The translations under genes were made by a program, and so were the position numbers. From the NCBI RefSeq assembly GCF_001046855.1, contig NZ_HF570958.1, positions 699,412 through 735,613 on the forward strand: a stretch of 36,202 nucleotides of DNA. Direction: 5' to 3'. Numbering within the stretch: position 1 is the stretch's first letter; every line of letters starts with the position of its first letter. The DNA comes from Nostocoides japonicum T1-X7 (GTDB lineage: Bacteria; Actinomycetota; Actinomycetes; Actinomycetales; Dermatophilaceae). The notes under the pieces were generated by a model that was given only the letters and a program-made list of their open reading frames with translations, did no database searches and was not told where the DNA came from. Shown here piece after piece: positions 1 to 8,327 of the stretch.

Positions 1-248
1 CGGTCTGGGCGCCGGCCGCCTTGGCGTGGCGGGCCGCCCTGACCGCCGGCGTCTCCCCGGCGGCTCTCGTGGATCGTGCGGCCGACGTGCTGCGCGACGG
101 GGAGAGTCGGCGGGTCGAGACCGCCCTGGCCCGCGCCGGGGTGCTCCTCGTCCTTCCCCTCGGCATCTGCTTCCTGCCCGGATTCGTCGCGACGACGGTC
201 GTTCCCGTCGTCCTCCAGCTCCTTCACGGCTTCGCCGGATCAGGGTGA
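1..248 (+). CDS. TadC-like / type II secretion F-domain membrane protein (3' end only)
   Basis: This is the last ~82 codons of a gene that begins before the window, read in the frame that stops at 246-248. The visible part has a soluble stretch (about residues 10-40 of the fragment) followed by a hydrophobic helix (LLVLPLGICFLPGFVATTVV) and a short hydrophobic tail. This is how T2SSF/TadC inner-membrane platform proteins end: a final transmembrane helix after a cytoplasmic four-helix domain. The call rests mainly on context, since a Flp-like pilin, TadE and a TadE/G-like gene follow on the same strand. TadB/TadC form the membrane platform that the TadA ATPase acts on to extrude Flp pili. A TadB-type paralogue cannot be excluded from this fragment. 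Confidence 0.72.
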   Translation, partial: VWAPAALAWRAALTAGVSPAALVDRAADVLRDGESRRVETALARAGVLLVLPLGICFLPGFVATTVVPVVLQLLHGFAGSG

Positions 249-320
249 CCGAGGGCTCGGTGGTCGGGTGTCGCGTGGCGACGCCGGCTCGACCTGACCC
301 ATGGTCACCGGTTCATCCGC

Positions 321-393
321 GGTGGGCCGCTCATCCAGGTCGCCCGCCCAGCCCCGGCCGCCGGTCCACCCTCGGTGGTGGGCCGCTCATCCA
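321..393 (+). repeat. 17-bp direct repeat pair in the pilus-cluster intergenic region
   Basis: The 297-bp gap between the TadC-like end and the pilin contains no credible gene. It carries an exact 17-bp direct repeat, GGTGGGCCGCTCATCCA, at 321-337 and 377-393 (56 bp apart). Shorter copies of the CATCCGC/CATCCA core lie at about 314, 352 and 398. The repeats could be regulator sites for the pilin promoter or replication-slippage relics; nothing in the sequence decides this. Confidence 0.5.
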
Positions 394-545
394 CGGTCAT
401 CCGCTCGTTCGTCCACAACCCGTGACTCCGCCGCGTCGTGTCCACAGGGCCGCCGGCCCTCTCCCGGCGCCGGGGGCGACCGGCGAGCCTGGACGAAAGA
501 CGAACGGCATACGGCACCCCCGATGCCACAACGAGAGGAGAACTC

Positions 546-761
546 ATGACTCACACGATGGCGACGGTCGGCTACTGGCTCCGGCGGAGCGCCGGGCGGC
601 TGCGGCAGCGCCCGGAGGCAGGGATGACGACGGCGGAGTACGCCGTGGGCACGATCGCCGCGGTGAGCTTCGCCGTGGTCCTCATGGCGGTCGTCAAGTC
701 GGGCGCCGTCCGGTCGGCTCTGGCGAGCGTCATCACCGGGGCGCTCGGGCTCGGCGGCTGA
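546..761 (+). CDS. Flp-like pilin (DUF4244 family)
   Basis: A 71-aa protein starting at the ATG at 546, 5 nt after a strong AGAGGAG ribosome site. Residues 1-26 are a basic leader ending in Gly26. Then come MTTAEYAVGT and a hydrophobic helix to about residue 52. Cleavage after Gly26 would leave Glu at +5 and Tyr at +6 (E31, Y32), the hallmark of Flp pilins processed by a TadV/type IV prepilin peptidase. The mature product would be about 45 aa, the size of a Flp subunit. It sits between the TadC-like gene and tadE, so it is the likely major or minor subunit of the Tad pilus. DUF4244 proteins are typical of actinobacterial Tad loci. The predicted cleavage is inferred from the motif. Confidence 0.87.
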   Translation: MTHTMATVGYWLRRSAGRLRQRPEAGMTTAEYAVGTIAAVSFAVVLMAVVKSGAVRSALASVITGALGLGG

Positions 762-765
762 GCTC

Positions 766-1272
766 GTGCGCGGCGACGGGGAGATGACGGGCGTGGCGGT
801 CGCGCCCGAGGCGGCACTCCGTTCTCGCCGAGCGAGCGACAGAGACGGGGAGGGCGCTGACGCGTGCCTCCCGCGGCCTGGCGGGCGTCGGTGCTCGCGC
901 GCATCGGCCTCGCCTCGGCTGCCCCGGCCGGAGAAGGGCATGGTGAGCGCCGAGCTGGCGGTCGCTTTCCCCGTCGTCACCGTCGTGCTCGCGCTGGTGC
1001 TGGCCGCCGTGAACTACGGCATGACCCAGGTGCGGTGCGTCGACGCCGCGAGGACGGCTGCGCGGATGGTGGCACGCGGCGACGCGCTCGACACCGCCCG
1101 GGGCACCGCCCTGCGTGGTCTGCCGTCCGGGGCCGCCGTCGGCATCGACGTGTCCGGCGCGGACGTCGTCGTCCGGGTGAGCGCCGCGTCGTGGGCGGTC
1201 TCGTGGCTCGGGGTTCCCCCGGCGCGTTCGGAGGCCGTGGCGGCACGTGAGTCCGGCGGCGACGACGCATGA
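766..1272 (+). CDS. TadE-family pseudopilin
   Basis: From a GTG at 766, four bases after the pilin stop, this reads 168 aa. The first ~57 residues are Arg/Ala-rich and of low complexity. The conserved part starts at Gly58-MVSAELAVAF, a prepilin-like G|XXXXE site (Glu63 at +5) followed by a hydrophobic helix (about 64-82) and a TadE-like periplasmic domain with the 'CVDAARTAARMVARGD' pattern common in actinobacterial TadE. TadE is a pseudopilin needed for Flp pilus assembly. The start is uncertain: an in-frame ATG at 784 is the main alternative, and the long basic leader is unusual. The stop overlaps the next start by four bases (ATGA), implying translational coupling. Confidence 0.83.
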   Translation: MRGDGEMTGVAVAPEAALRSRRASDRDGEGADACLPRPGGRRCSRASASPRLPRPEKGMVSAELAVAFPVVTVVLALVLAAVNYGMTQVRCVDAARTAARMVARGDALDTARGTALRGLPSGAAVGIDVSGADVVVRVSAASWAVSWLGVPPARSEAVAARESGGDDA

Positions 1273-1889
1273 GGGGTATGCAGCCTCGACGGCGATCGTG
1301 GAGCGCCGGACCCGCCGGACCCGCCGGCCATCGGTCGGCGGGAGGCCGCGCAGCTGCCGCGGACGGCGGCGGCCGACTGCCGGCGACGAGCCGATCCTCG
1401 AGGAGCCCGTCTCCCCGAGTCCGCACAACCTCCATGGCCGGAGGCGACCGACGGCTCCCCGGCCGAGCCGTAGGCCCCGCCGCGTCGTGTTCCCGCCCGC
1501 GCACCGGTCATCGGGCCGAGACCCGGGTCCGGGTCGAGCGGGGTTCGGCGACCGTTCTCGTCGTCGGTGTCCTCGCCGTGCTCGTGGTCGTCGGCTCGGC
1601 GGCGACCTTGGTGGCAGTCGCTGCGACGGCCACCCACCGGGCCGCCACGGCCGCCGACCTGGCGGCGCTCGCCGGGGCCGTCGCCCTTCGAGACCTCGGC
1701 TCCGCCGACCGAGCATGCGCTGCGGCTGGTCGACTCGCTGAGCGCAACGGAGGTGTCCTCGTCAGCTGTTCCGCGGCGACGGACGAGTCGGTGACCGTGC
1801 GGTGCTCAGTGCCGACGGGACTGTCCGGAGCGGGGTTCCCGGCGTCCGTGGTCCGAGAGGCCCGCGCCGGGCCTGCGCCGGACACCTGA
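1269..1889 (+). CDS. TadE/TadG-like secretion-associated protein (Rv3654c-like)
   Basis: A 206-aa product whose ATG overlaps the tadE stop. Residues 1-90 are an Arg/Pro/Ser-rich, probably disordered region. From about residue 90, ERGSATVLVVGVLAVLVV starts a transmembrane helix, followed by the 'HRAATAADLAALAGA' segment characteristic of the Rv3654c-type family that closes actinobacterial Tad operons. Two cysteines (about 155 and 168) may pair outside the membrane. Unlike the pilin and TadE, the G|SATVL site has no Glu at +5, so processing like a pilin is doubtful. The long N-terminal part may be over-called: in-frame ATGs at 1278 and 1434 are alternatives, but none has a clear ribosome site. 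Probably a pilus-assembly or anchoring protein; exact role unknown. Confidence 0.75.
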   Translation: MRGMQPRRRSWSAGPAGPAGHRSAGGRAAAADGGGRLPATSRSSRSPSPRVRTTSMAGGDRRLPGRAVGPAASCSRPRTGHRAETRVRVERGSATVLVVGVLAVLVVVGSAATLVAVAATATHRAATAADLAALAGAVALRDLGSADRACAAAGRLAERNGGVLVSCSAATDESVTVRCSVPTGLSGAGFPASVVREARAGPAPDT

Positions 1890-1928
1890 CCGGCGGGGGG
1901 TGGTTCGCTCGATCGTCGAGCCGTCGGC

Positions 1929-2375
1929 TCAGGACTGACCGGACGCCCCGCCGTCGGGAACCCGGCTCTCGGCGATCTCCGCGCGCTGGCGCGCCGCCTC
2001 CGCGGCCTCACGCTGCTGCTGCACCTGGGCTTGATTGGCGCGCTCCGCGGCTGCGCGCTCCTGCTCGATGCGCTGCCGCTCGGCGGCCCACTCCTGCTCC
2101 TTGCGCGCCTGCTCCTCCTGGGCGACCCGTTCCTGCTCCTTGGCTGTCCGGCGCTTCCGGGCGTTCCGCCGGGCACCGAGCCGCAGGACGGAGAAGCCGA
2201 GCCAGAGGACGAGGAGGACGGCCGCGCCGGCGACCGCCAGGGCAAGCGGCGTCAGACCGATCGTGACGCCGAGAACCTCGATCTGGATCTGGTTGTGCAT
2301 GTCGACAGTCCCGACGAAGATGGCGGCGCCCGCGCCCACGGCGACAAGGACGAGAATCAGTCCGAGAACGATCAT
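1929..2375 (-). CDS. Two-helix membrane protein with a charged coiled-coil tail
   Basis: A 148-aa protein on the minus strand. The start at 2375 is preceded by a GGAAAGG ribosome site. Residues 1-22 are a first hydrophobic helix (MIVLGLILVLVAVGAGAAIF). A short polar loop (VDMHNQIQIEVLGVTIG) leads to a second helix at about 43-66. From about 68 to 135 the sequence is a highly charged Glu/Gln/Arg/Ala coiled coil. The two-helix hairpin with a cytoplasmic coiled coil resembles LapA-domain (DUF1049-like) proteins in plan, but I see no diagnostic motif. It lies 51 bp downstream of the helicase gene on the same strand and may be cotranscribed. A TAGGGT box inside the end of the helicase gene could be its own promoter. 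Function unknown. Confidence 0.75.
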   Translation of the reverse strand: MIVLGLILVLVAVGAGAAIFVGTVDMHNQIQIEVLGVTIGLTPLALAVAGAAVLLVLWLGFSVLRLGARRNARKRRTAKEQERVAQEEQARKEQEWAAERQRIEQERAAAERANQAQVQQQREAAEAARQRAEIAESRVPDGGASGQS

Positions 2376-2426
2376 CAGTCGGCCTTTCCAGGACGGGACC
2401 GGGTGTCGGTCCGTACTTCTTCGACC

Positions 2427-5120
2427 CTAGCTCCTGACCTGCGACGATGCGCCTCCTGACGCGGCGTGCCGGGACATTTCCGGCGCCAGGACGGGCTCGT
2501 TCCGTCGCGGTCGATCGGAGGCGACCACGGTTGAGAGAGGAGTGCACCCCGTGGGCGGCACCGGGGTCACGGGTGTGGGTGCCGTCCAGGTCGCGAGGAC
2601 GAGATCCAGCAGCCGGACCGCACCCGCCTTGTCGAGAGGGCGGTTGCCGTTGCCGCACTTGGGCGAGTGGACACAGGCCGGGCACCCGTCAGCACACGGG
2701 CAGGACGCGACCGTGTCGCGCGTGGCGCGCAACCACGGGACGAAGGCTTCGTAGGCGCGGGCGGCGAAGCCCGCGCCGCCCGGATAGCCGTCGTACACCA
2801 TGATCGTCGGCAGCCCGGTGTCCGGATGGAGGGCGGTCGACACCCCGCCCACGTCCCAGCGGTCCGAGGTCGCGACGAGCGGCAGCATGCCGATGGCCGC
2901 GTGTTCCGCGGCGTGTGCGGCTCCGGGGATGTCGGCCGCGTCGATCCCGGCCGCCGCCAACGCCGCCGGGGTCATCGTCCACCACACCGCCCGCGTCTGC
3001 AGCACTCGAGGCGGCAGGTCGAGGGGATGCCGGCCGATCGTCTCGCCGCCGGGCAGCCGGCGGACGAACCCGGTCACCTCGTTCGTCACCCGGACCCGGC
3101 CGAAGGACAGCTCGATGTCGCACGCCCTCCCCTGGGCTGCCGAGCGGTCCGGACGACCATCGAGCGATCGGGCACCGGAACGTTCGACCCTGCTGTCGCC
3201 GGTGGAGGAGCCCGCCGGGCCGCCGGGTCGGTGAGGGCGAGCACCGGGCTCGAGGGCCGCTGCGGGGGTCCGATGGCGGGGTGCCGGTCCGCGGCGCTCG
3301 GACCGCTCGACCTCCTCGATGGCGAACGAGCTGACCGACTGTGCATGGGTGGTCCATCCCGGGTCGCCCGCGACGACCGTGGCGGTCGCCGACTCCAGAT
3401 CGAGCTCGGTGACGACCCACGTCGTCCCCTGGTGGACATGGACCGCGCCGGTGTGCACCTGACTGTGGGCGGAGGCGGCATCGATCGTCCCGAGGACCCG
3501 GCCGGTGCGGTGCTCGACGATGCTGACGACCTCGTCGGCCCCGCGGAGCGAGACGTGGTCGGTCGGCCGGTCGTCGCGCGCCCAGTACCATCCGGTCGGC
3601 CGACGGCGCAGGATGCCCGCCGCGACGAGCCGATCCACGATGTGCCGTGCGCTGGGCCCGAACAGGTCGAGGTCGCCCGCCGCGAGCGGCAGCTCCGCCG
3701 CGGCCGCCGCGAGATGAGGCGCGAGGACGCGCTCGTTGTCGGGGTCGAGGACGGTCGTCTCCGCAGGCACGGCGAAGATCGCCTCGGGGTGGCGCAGGAG
3801 ATAGGAGTCGAGCGGGTCGTCGGCGCCGACGAGGATGGCGAGCGAGCGACCCGCGGACCGTCCGGCACGCCCGAACCGCTGCCACAGCGAGGCGCGGCGC
3901 CCCGGCCAGCCGGCGACGAGGACTGCATCGAGGCCGCTGACGTCGATGCCGAGCTCGAGCGCGTTGGTCGCGGCGAGGCCGACGATCGCGCCGGTGCGCA
4001 GCGACCGCTCGAGCTCGCGGCGCTCCTCCGGGAGATACCCCCCTCGGTATGCGGCGACGCGATCGTCGGCCGCGGGGTCGACGTCCGCCAGGTGCCGTCT
4101 CGCGGCGGACGCCAGCGCCTCGACGCCGGCCCGGGACGGGGCGAAGGCCACCGTCTGGACGCCCGCTGCCACGAGCCCGGCGAGCAGGTCGGCCGACTCG
4201 GTGGTCGCCGAGCGACGCGCCGGTCCGTCGGCCGTGGGGGAACCGAGGGGCGAGGACAGGCCGCCGGCCGCGGAGGGACCGAGGGCCCCCGGCTCCCAGA
4301 GCCCGACGGTCATCGCCTCGCGGGGGGATCCGTCGCGGGAGACGGGCGTGAACGGCATACCGACGAGAGCCTCGGCATGGCGTGCGGGCTCGCCGACGGT
4401 CGCCGAGGCGAGGACGAACGTGGGCGCGGCCCGGTAGCGGGCGGCGACACGTCGCAGTCGGCGCAGCACGGCGGCGACATGCGATCCGAACACCCCGCGG
4501 TAGACATGGCACTCGTCGACGACGACGTACCGGAGCGCCCGGAGGAAGGACGCCCACCGCTCATGGCCCGGCAGGAGGGAGTGGTGGACGAGGTCGGGGT
4601 TGGTGAGGACGACGTTCGCGTGATCGCGGATCCACCGCCGCTCGTCCGCAGGAGTGTCTCCGTCGTATGCGGCGGCGCGCACTCCCGGGATGGCCAGCCG
4701 GGTGATGTGGTCGAGCTGGTCGGCGCCGAGTGCCTTCGTCGGGGCGAGATAGAGGACGGTGGCTCCTCGGCCGGTCGCCGAGGTGGATCCGTCGACGGCG
4801 GCGGTGAGGGCGGGCAGGAGGTAGCCCAGGCTCTTGCCCGACGCCGTACCGGTGGACATGACGACATGCCGGCCCTCGTGGGCGAGGTCTGCGGCCTCCC
4901 GCTGGTGGCTCCACAGCTGCTCGACCCCGGCCATGCTGACGGCGGCGAGCACGGGCGGTGCGACCCACGACGGCCACGGCGAGGTCGACGCGCTCCGCGC
5001 CGGGAGCTCCTCGACATGCACGAGACGCCCGGGCGCGACACCGCCGAGGCGTGCGAGGACCACCGCAGGGTCGAACCCGGCGGGCGAACCCGTCGAACCC
5101 GAGGACGCGGGGGTGACCAT
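2427..5120 (-). CDS. DEAD/DEAH-box helicase with DUF1998 cysteine cluster (MrfA/YprA-like)
   Basis: An 897-aa helicase. Walker A is STGTASGKS at about 89-97; motif II is DECH at about 202-205 within '[16 protein letters not shown]'. Motif VI is [13 protein letters not shown], and a C-terminal DUF1998-type zone carries four clustered cysteines ([19 protein letters not shown]). This domain order is that of the MrfA/YprA family, which in Bacillus subtilis acts in excision repair of mitomycin C damage; family members are 3'-5' DNA helicases related to eukaryotic Hrq1. A region around residues 600-690 is Arg/Pro-rich and low in complexity, likely a linker. The frame is open upstream to 5231, but ATG 5120 is preferred because TACCGT lies 7 nt before it (leaderless pattern). 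It is divergent from the STAS gene, a pairing I recall from Streptomyces and mycobacteria. Confidence 0.9.
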   Translation of the reverse strand: MVTPASSGSTGSPAGFDPAVVLARLGGVAPGRLVHVEELPARSASTSPWPSWVAPPVLAAVSMAGVEQLWSHQREAADLAHEGRHVVMSTGTASGKSLGYLLPALTAAVDGSTSATGRGATVLYLAPTKALGADQLDHITRLAIPGVRAAAYDGDTPADERRWIRDHANVVLTNPDLVHHSLLPGHERWASFLRALRYVVVDECHVYRGVFGSHVAAVLRRLRRVAARYRAAPTFVLASATVGEPARHAEALVGMPFTPVSRDGSPREAMTVGLWEPGALGPSAAGGLSSPLGSPTADGPARRSATTESADLLAGLVAAGVQTVAFAPSRAGVEALASAARRHLADVDPAADDRVAAYRGGYLPEERRELERSLRTGAIVGLAATNALELGIDVSGLDAVLVAGWPGRRASLWQRFGRAGRSAGRSLAILVGADDPLDSYLLRHPEAIFAVPAETTVLDPDNERVLAPHLAAAAAELPLAAGDLDLFGPSARHIVDRLVAAGILRRRPTGWYWARDDRPTDHVSLRGADEVVSIVEHRTGRVLGTIDAASAHSQVHTGAVHVHQGTTWVVTELDLESATATVVAGDPGWTTHAQSVSSFAIEEVERSERRGPAPRHRTPAAALEPGARPHRPGGPAGSSTGDSRVERSGARSLDGRPDRSAAQGRACDIELSFGRVRVTNEVTGFVRRLPGGETIGRHPLDLPPRVLQTRAVWWTMTPAALAAAGIDAADIPGAAHAAEHAAIGMLPLVATSDRWDVGGVSTALHPDTGLPTIMVYDGYPGGAGFAARAYEAFVPWLRATRDTVASCPCADGCPACVHSPKCGNGNRPLDKAGAVRLLDLVLATWTAPTPVTPVPPTGCTPLSTVVASDRPRRNEPVLAPEMSRHAASGGASSQVRS

Positions 5121-5127
5121 TGCGGAT

Positions 5128-5133
5128 ACGGTA
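5128..5133 (-). promoter_or_regulatory. Candidate -10 box of the helicase gene (leaderless type)
   Basis: Reading the minus strand, TACCGT is followed by 7 nt and then the ATG at 5120. No ribosome site is visible between them, so transcription would begin at or next to the start codon. No good -35 hexamer is visible 17 nt upstream. Confidence 0.45.
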
Positions 5134-5181
5134 ATCGCGACCGCGGACAGCCACCGAACGACGACGGGAAGGAGACCGGCA

Positions 5182-5529
5182 GTGGACCTGGCGATCTCGA
5201 CGACCGAACGCAAGGGCGGGACCGTCGTCACGGTCGGCGGCGAGATCGACGTCTACACGGCGCCCCTCCTGCGCGACGCCCTCGACCAGCAGATCACGGC
5301 GGGCCGGGTCCGGCTCGTCGTCGACCTCGACGCTGTCGACTTCCTCGACTCCACCGGCCTCGGCGTCCTCGTCGGCCGGCTCAAGCTCGTCCGCAACCAG
5401 TCCGGGACCCTCGCCATCGTGTGCACCAAGGAGCGCATCCTCAAGGTCTTCCGGATCACCGGCCTCGACAAGGTCTTCACCATCCTCGACTCGGTCGACG
5501 AGGCGGTCACGGTCGCCACCGAGGCCTGA
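5182..5529 (+). CDS. Anti-sigma factor antagonist, STAS domain (BldG-like)
   Basis: A 115-aa single-domain STAS protein from GTG 5182, with an AAGGAGA ribosome site at 5169-5175. The core '[20 protein letters not shown]' carries the conserved phosphorylatable serine at position 57, the same number as in Streptomyces BldG and one off SpoIIAA Ser58. Such proteins, when unphosphorylated, bind a serine-kinase anti-sigma factor and free the sigma factor. Location between the helicase and hppA matches the bldG neighbourhood I recall in Streptomyces. However, the RsbW-like kinase gene that I recall following bldG is missing here: hppA comes next after ~300 bp. Its kinase partner must be encoded elsewhere. 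The family call is sure; equivalence to BldG is inferred from length, serine position and synteny. Confidence 0.9.
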   Translation: MDLAISTTERKGGTVVTVGGEIDVYTAPLLRDALDQQITAGRVRLVVDLDAVDFLDSTGLGVLVGRLKLVRNQSGTLAIVCTKERILKVFRITGLDKVFTILDSVDEAVTVATEA

Positions 5530-5688
5530 GCCATGCCCGGCGAGATGCGGCGAGGAAGGGGGCGCGGCGCCGATCGCTGAGCGGCGCCGAGGGCCGGGCC
5601 ACCATCCGGACGGCGTCGCATACCGCATCCGCACCCCCCGGAGTGAGGCTGACGTGACTTGTCTCACATGCCGAGAACGCCCCCGACG

Positions 5689-5717
5689 TTGGGGACGACC
5701 GGCCCGGAAGGTAGCCT
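5689..5717 (+). promoter_or_regulatory. Candidate hppA promoter (TTGGGG-17-TAGCCT)
   Basis: The 299-bp gap before hppA holds no gene. TTGGGG at 5689-5694 and TAGCCT at 5712-5717 are 17 bp apart, a plausible sigma-70-type promoter with a ~105-nt leader. A second candidate is the perfect TTGACA at 5782-5787, in an unusually AT-rich stretch just before the GAGGAGGA ribosome site. It lacks a well-spaced -10 box. Confidence 0.4.
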
Positions 5718-5828
5718 GCCCCCGGACGTCCCGTTGTTTCGGTGCGCTCGTGCCCCCGGGACCTGACCAACCCCCATCCAATTGACACAACGAACTATTG
5801 GCAATACCCCCATCGAGGAGGATGGCTC

Positions 5829-8177
5829 ATGACAAGCCTTGCGCTTGCCCCCGTCGCGACAGCGGACCTCACGCTGTCGGGGACCAACCGGACGTTGGTG
5901 ATCGCCGTCGCGGTCATCGCCGTCATCGCCCTTGTCATGGGCTTCGTCTTCCGTCGGCAGGTCCTGTCGCACGACCCCGGCACCGAGAAGATGCAGGAGA
6001 TCGGCGCGGCCGTCGAGGAGGGCGCCTCCGCCTACCTCGGCCGGCAGTTCAAGACCCTCGGCATCTTCGTCGTCATCGTCTTCCTCCTCCTGCTCGCCCT
6101 GCCGGCCGACACCGGAGCGGTGCGCTGGGGCCGCTCGGGGTTCTTCGTCCTCGGCGCGGTCTTCTCGGCCACCATCGGGTACCTCGGGATGAGCCTCGCC
6201 GTGAAGGCCAACGTCCGGGTCGCCTCCGCGGCCCGCAAGCCGAACGGGCGTGACGAGGGCATGAAGGTCGCCTTCCGCACCGGCGGCGTCGTCGGCATGG
6301 TGACGGTCGGCCTCGGCCTCCTCGGCGCCTCGATCGTCGTCCTCGCCTACAAGGGCGACGCTCCGAAGGTCCTCGAGGGCTTCGGGTTCGGCGCGGCCCT
6401 GCTCGCCATGTTCATGCGGGTCGGCGGCGGCATCTTCACCAAGGCGGCCGACGTCGGCGCCGACCTCGTCGGCAAGGTCGAGGCCGGCATCCCGGAGGAC
6501 GACCCGCGCAACGCCGCGACGATCGCGGACAACGTCGGCGACAACGTCGGCGACTGCGCGGGCATGGCCGCGGACCTCTTCGAGTCGTATGCCGTGACGC
6601 TCGTCGCCGCGCTCATCCTCGGCTCCGTCGCGTTCGGCGACTACGGCCTCGTCTTCCCGCTCATCATCCCCGCCATCGGTGCCATCACCGCCCTCCTCGG
6701 CGTCTACATCACCAAGGCGCGCAGCGGCGAGAACCCGCTCAACGCGATCAACCGCGGCTTCTACATCGCGGCCGTCATCTCGGCGGTCCTCTCGGCGGTC
6801 GCGGCCTTCACCTACCTGCCCTCCACGTTCAAGGAGCTCGGCTCCTCCGACGACAGCGTGTCGGCGCTGACGGGGAACCCGCGGATCACGGCCATCCTCG
6901 CCGTCATCATCGGCATCGTCCTCGCCGGCATCATCCTGTGGCTCACCGGCCACTTCACCGGCACCGACAAGCGCCCGACGCGCGACGTCGCCCGGACCTC
7001 GCTCACCGGCCCCGCGACCGTCGTCCTCTCGGGCATCGGCGTCGGCCTCGAGTCGGCCGTCTACACCGCCGCCATCATCGGCGGCGCGGTCTACCTCGCC
7101 TTCCTCCTCGGCGGCGGCTCGACGGCCCTCGCCCTCTTCCTCGTCGCCCTCGCGGGGTGCGGCCTGCTGACGACGGTCGGCGTCATCGTCGCCATGGACA
7201 CCTTCGGCCCGGTCTCGGACAACGCCCAGGGCATCGCCGAGATGTCCGGCGACGTCGACGGCGAGGGGGCCCAGATCCTCACCGAGCTCGACGCGGTCGG
7301 CAACACGACGAAGGCCATCACCAAGGGCATCGCCATCGCGACGGCCGTCCTCGCGGCGACCGCTCTCTTCGGGTCCTACTCCGACGCGTGGCAGACGGCG
7401 GCGCAGAAGCTCAACCTCACCGAGCAGCCGGACAACAGCGTCGTCCTCCGGTTCACGACGGAGATCGTCTCGCCGAACACGCTCGTCGGCGTCATCCTCG
7501 GCGCGGCGGTCGTCTTCCTCTTCTCCGGCCTCGCGATCAACGCGGTGACCCGGGCCGCCGGCGCCATCGTCTTCGAGGTGCGCCGCCAGTTCCGCGAGCA
7601 CCCGGGGATCATGGACGGCACCGAGAAGCCGGAGTACGGCAAGGTCGTCGACATCTGCACGAAGGACTCGCTCCGCGAGCTCGCGACACCCGGCCTGCTC
7701 GCCGCCCTCATGCCCGTCGCCGTCGGGTTCGGTCTCGGCATCGGCCCGCTCGCCGGGTTCCTCGGCGGCGCGATCGGCGCGGGCGCGCTCATGGCCGTGT
7801 TCCTCGCCAACTCCGGCGGCTCGTGGGACAACGCGAAGAAGATCGTCGAGGACGGCCACCACGGCGGCAAGGGCAGCGACGCCCACGCCGCGACCGTCAT
7901 CGGCGACACCGTCGGCGACCCCTTCAAGGACACCGCCGGCCCGGCCATCAACCCGCTCATCAAGGTGATGAACCTCGTCTCGGTCCTCATCGCCCCGGCC
8001 ATCGTCACGCTGACGCTCGGCGACAACGCGAACTCGGCGATCCGCTACGGCATCGCCGCCGTCGCCTTCGTCATCGTCGTCGCCGCGGTCGCCATCACGA
8101 AGAACCGCGACATCGCCATCGGCGGGGACGACGACCAGGGCGCCGCCCAGCGGATCGAGACGCCGGCGGTCAGCTGA
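5829..8177 (+). CDS. hppA: K+-independent H+-translocating membrane pyrophosphatase
   Basis: A 782-aa polytopic membrane protein (about 16 helices, as in the family) from ATG 5829, preceded by a strong GAGGAGGATGG ribosome site. It couples hydrolysis of pyrophosphate to ion pumping across the cytoplasmic membrane. The catalytic DNVGDNVGDCAGMAADLFESY region starts at about Asp234, following 'DVGADLVGKVE' and 'DDPRN'. A second acidic motif near the end, 'DTVGDPFKDTAGPAINPL', completes the Mg-PPi site. At 491-499, GNTTKAITK has Lys495 and Thr498, the K-x-x-T signature of K+-independent proton pumps rather than the A-x-x-G of K+-dependent enzymes. Followed by a strong terminator at 8195-8242, so it is probably transcribed alone. 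Codon use is extremely GTC/CTC/GCC-biased, consistent with high expression. Confidence 0.97.
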   Translation: MTSLALAPVATADLTLSGTNRTLVIAVAVIAVIALVMGFVFRRQVLSHDPGTEKMQEIGAAVEEGASAYLGRQFKTLGIFVVIVFLLLLALPADTGAVRWGRSGFFVLGAVFSATIGYLGMSLAVKANVRVASAARKPNGRDEGMKVAFRTGGVVGMVTVGLGLLGASIVVLAYKGDAPKVLEGFGFGAALLAMFMRVGGGIFTKAADVGADLVGKVEAGIPEDDPRNAATIADNVGDNVGDCAGMAADLFESYAVTLVAALILGSVAFGDYGLVFPLIIPAIGAITALLGVYITKARSGENPLNAINRGFYIAAVISAVLSAVAAFTYLPSTFKELGSSDDSVSALTGNPRITAILAVIIGIVLAGIILWLTGHFTGTDKRPTRDVARTSLTGPATVVLSGIGVGLESAVYTAAIIGGAVYLAFLLGGGSTALALFLVALAGCGLLTTVGVIVAMDTFGPVSDNAQGIAEMSGDVDGEGAQILTELDAVGNTTKAITKGIAIATAVLAATALFGSYSDAWQTAAQKLNLTEQPDNSVVLRFTTEIVSPNTLVGVILGAAVVFLFSGLAINAVTRAAGAIVFEVRRQFREHPGIMDGTEKPEYGKVVDICTKDSLRELATPGLLAALMPVAVGFGLGIGPLAGFLGGAIGAGALMAVFLANSGGSWDNAKKIVEDGHHGGKGSDAHAATVIGDTVGDPFKDTAGPAINPLIKVMNLVSVLIAPAIVTLTLGDNANSAIRYGIAAVAFVIVVAAVAITKNRDIAIGGDDDQGAAQRIETPAVS

Positions 8178-8194
8178 CCGGCAACGACCGGCCC

Positions 8195-8242
8195 GTATGC
8201 GAAGGGCGCACCGGAACGCCTCCGGTGCGCCCTTCCGCATAC
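8195..8242 (+). terminator. hppA terminator hairpin with GTATGC/GCATAC at the stem base
   Basis: Arms 8195-8215 and 8221-8242 are complementary over 21 bp with a single bulged G and a 5-nt loop (ACGCC). The base of the stem is GTATGC pairing with GCATAC. There is no U-tract, which is usual in high-GC actinobacteria. It lies 18 nt after the hppA stop. Confidence 0.85.
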
Positions 8243-8315
8243 CCGGGGTCCGTCGCACACCGAGGGTGCGCCGGAGCGCCGCGGCACTGCTGCGGTGAGG
8301 CACCGAGGCAGCGCA

Positions 8316-8321
8316 TAGGGT
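8316..8321 (+). promoter_or_regulatory. Candidate -10 box of the methyltransferase gene (leaderless type)
   Basis: TAGGGT is followed by exactly 6 nt and the ATG at 8328, with no ribosome site between. The same TAGGGT-N6-ATG arrangement precedes the beta-glucosidase gene at 26780. The -35 region is not recognisable. Confidence 0.5.
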
Positions 8322-8327
8322 TCGATC

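Noticed and set aside
5121..5231. N-terminal extension of the helicase to 5231
   Set aside because: It overlaps the STAS ribosome site and start, has no helicase similarity, and a leaderless-type -10 box precedes ATG 5120.
2667..5657. 996-codon plus-strand frame opposite the helicase
   Set aside because: Shadow of the helicase. Only its last part would overlap the STAS gene, in a different frame.
7299..7325. Na+-pumping or K+-dependent pyrophosphatase
   Set aside because: The GNTTKAIT motif has Lys and Thr at the two diagnostic positions, which marks the K+-independent proton-pumping class.
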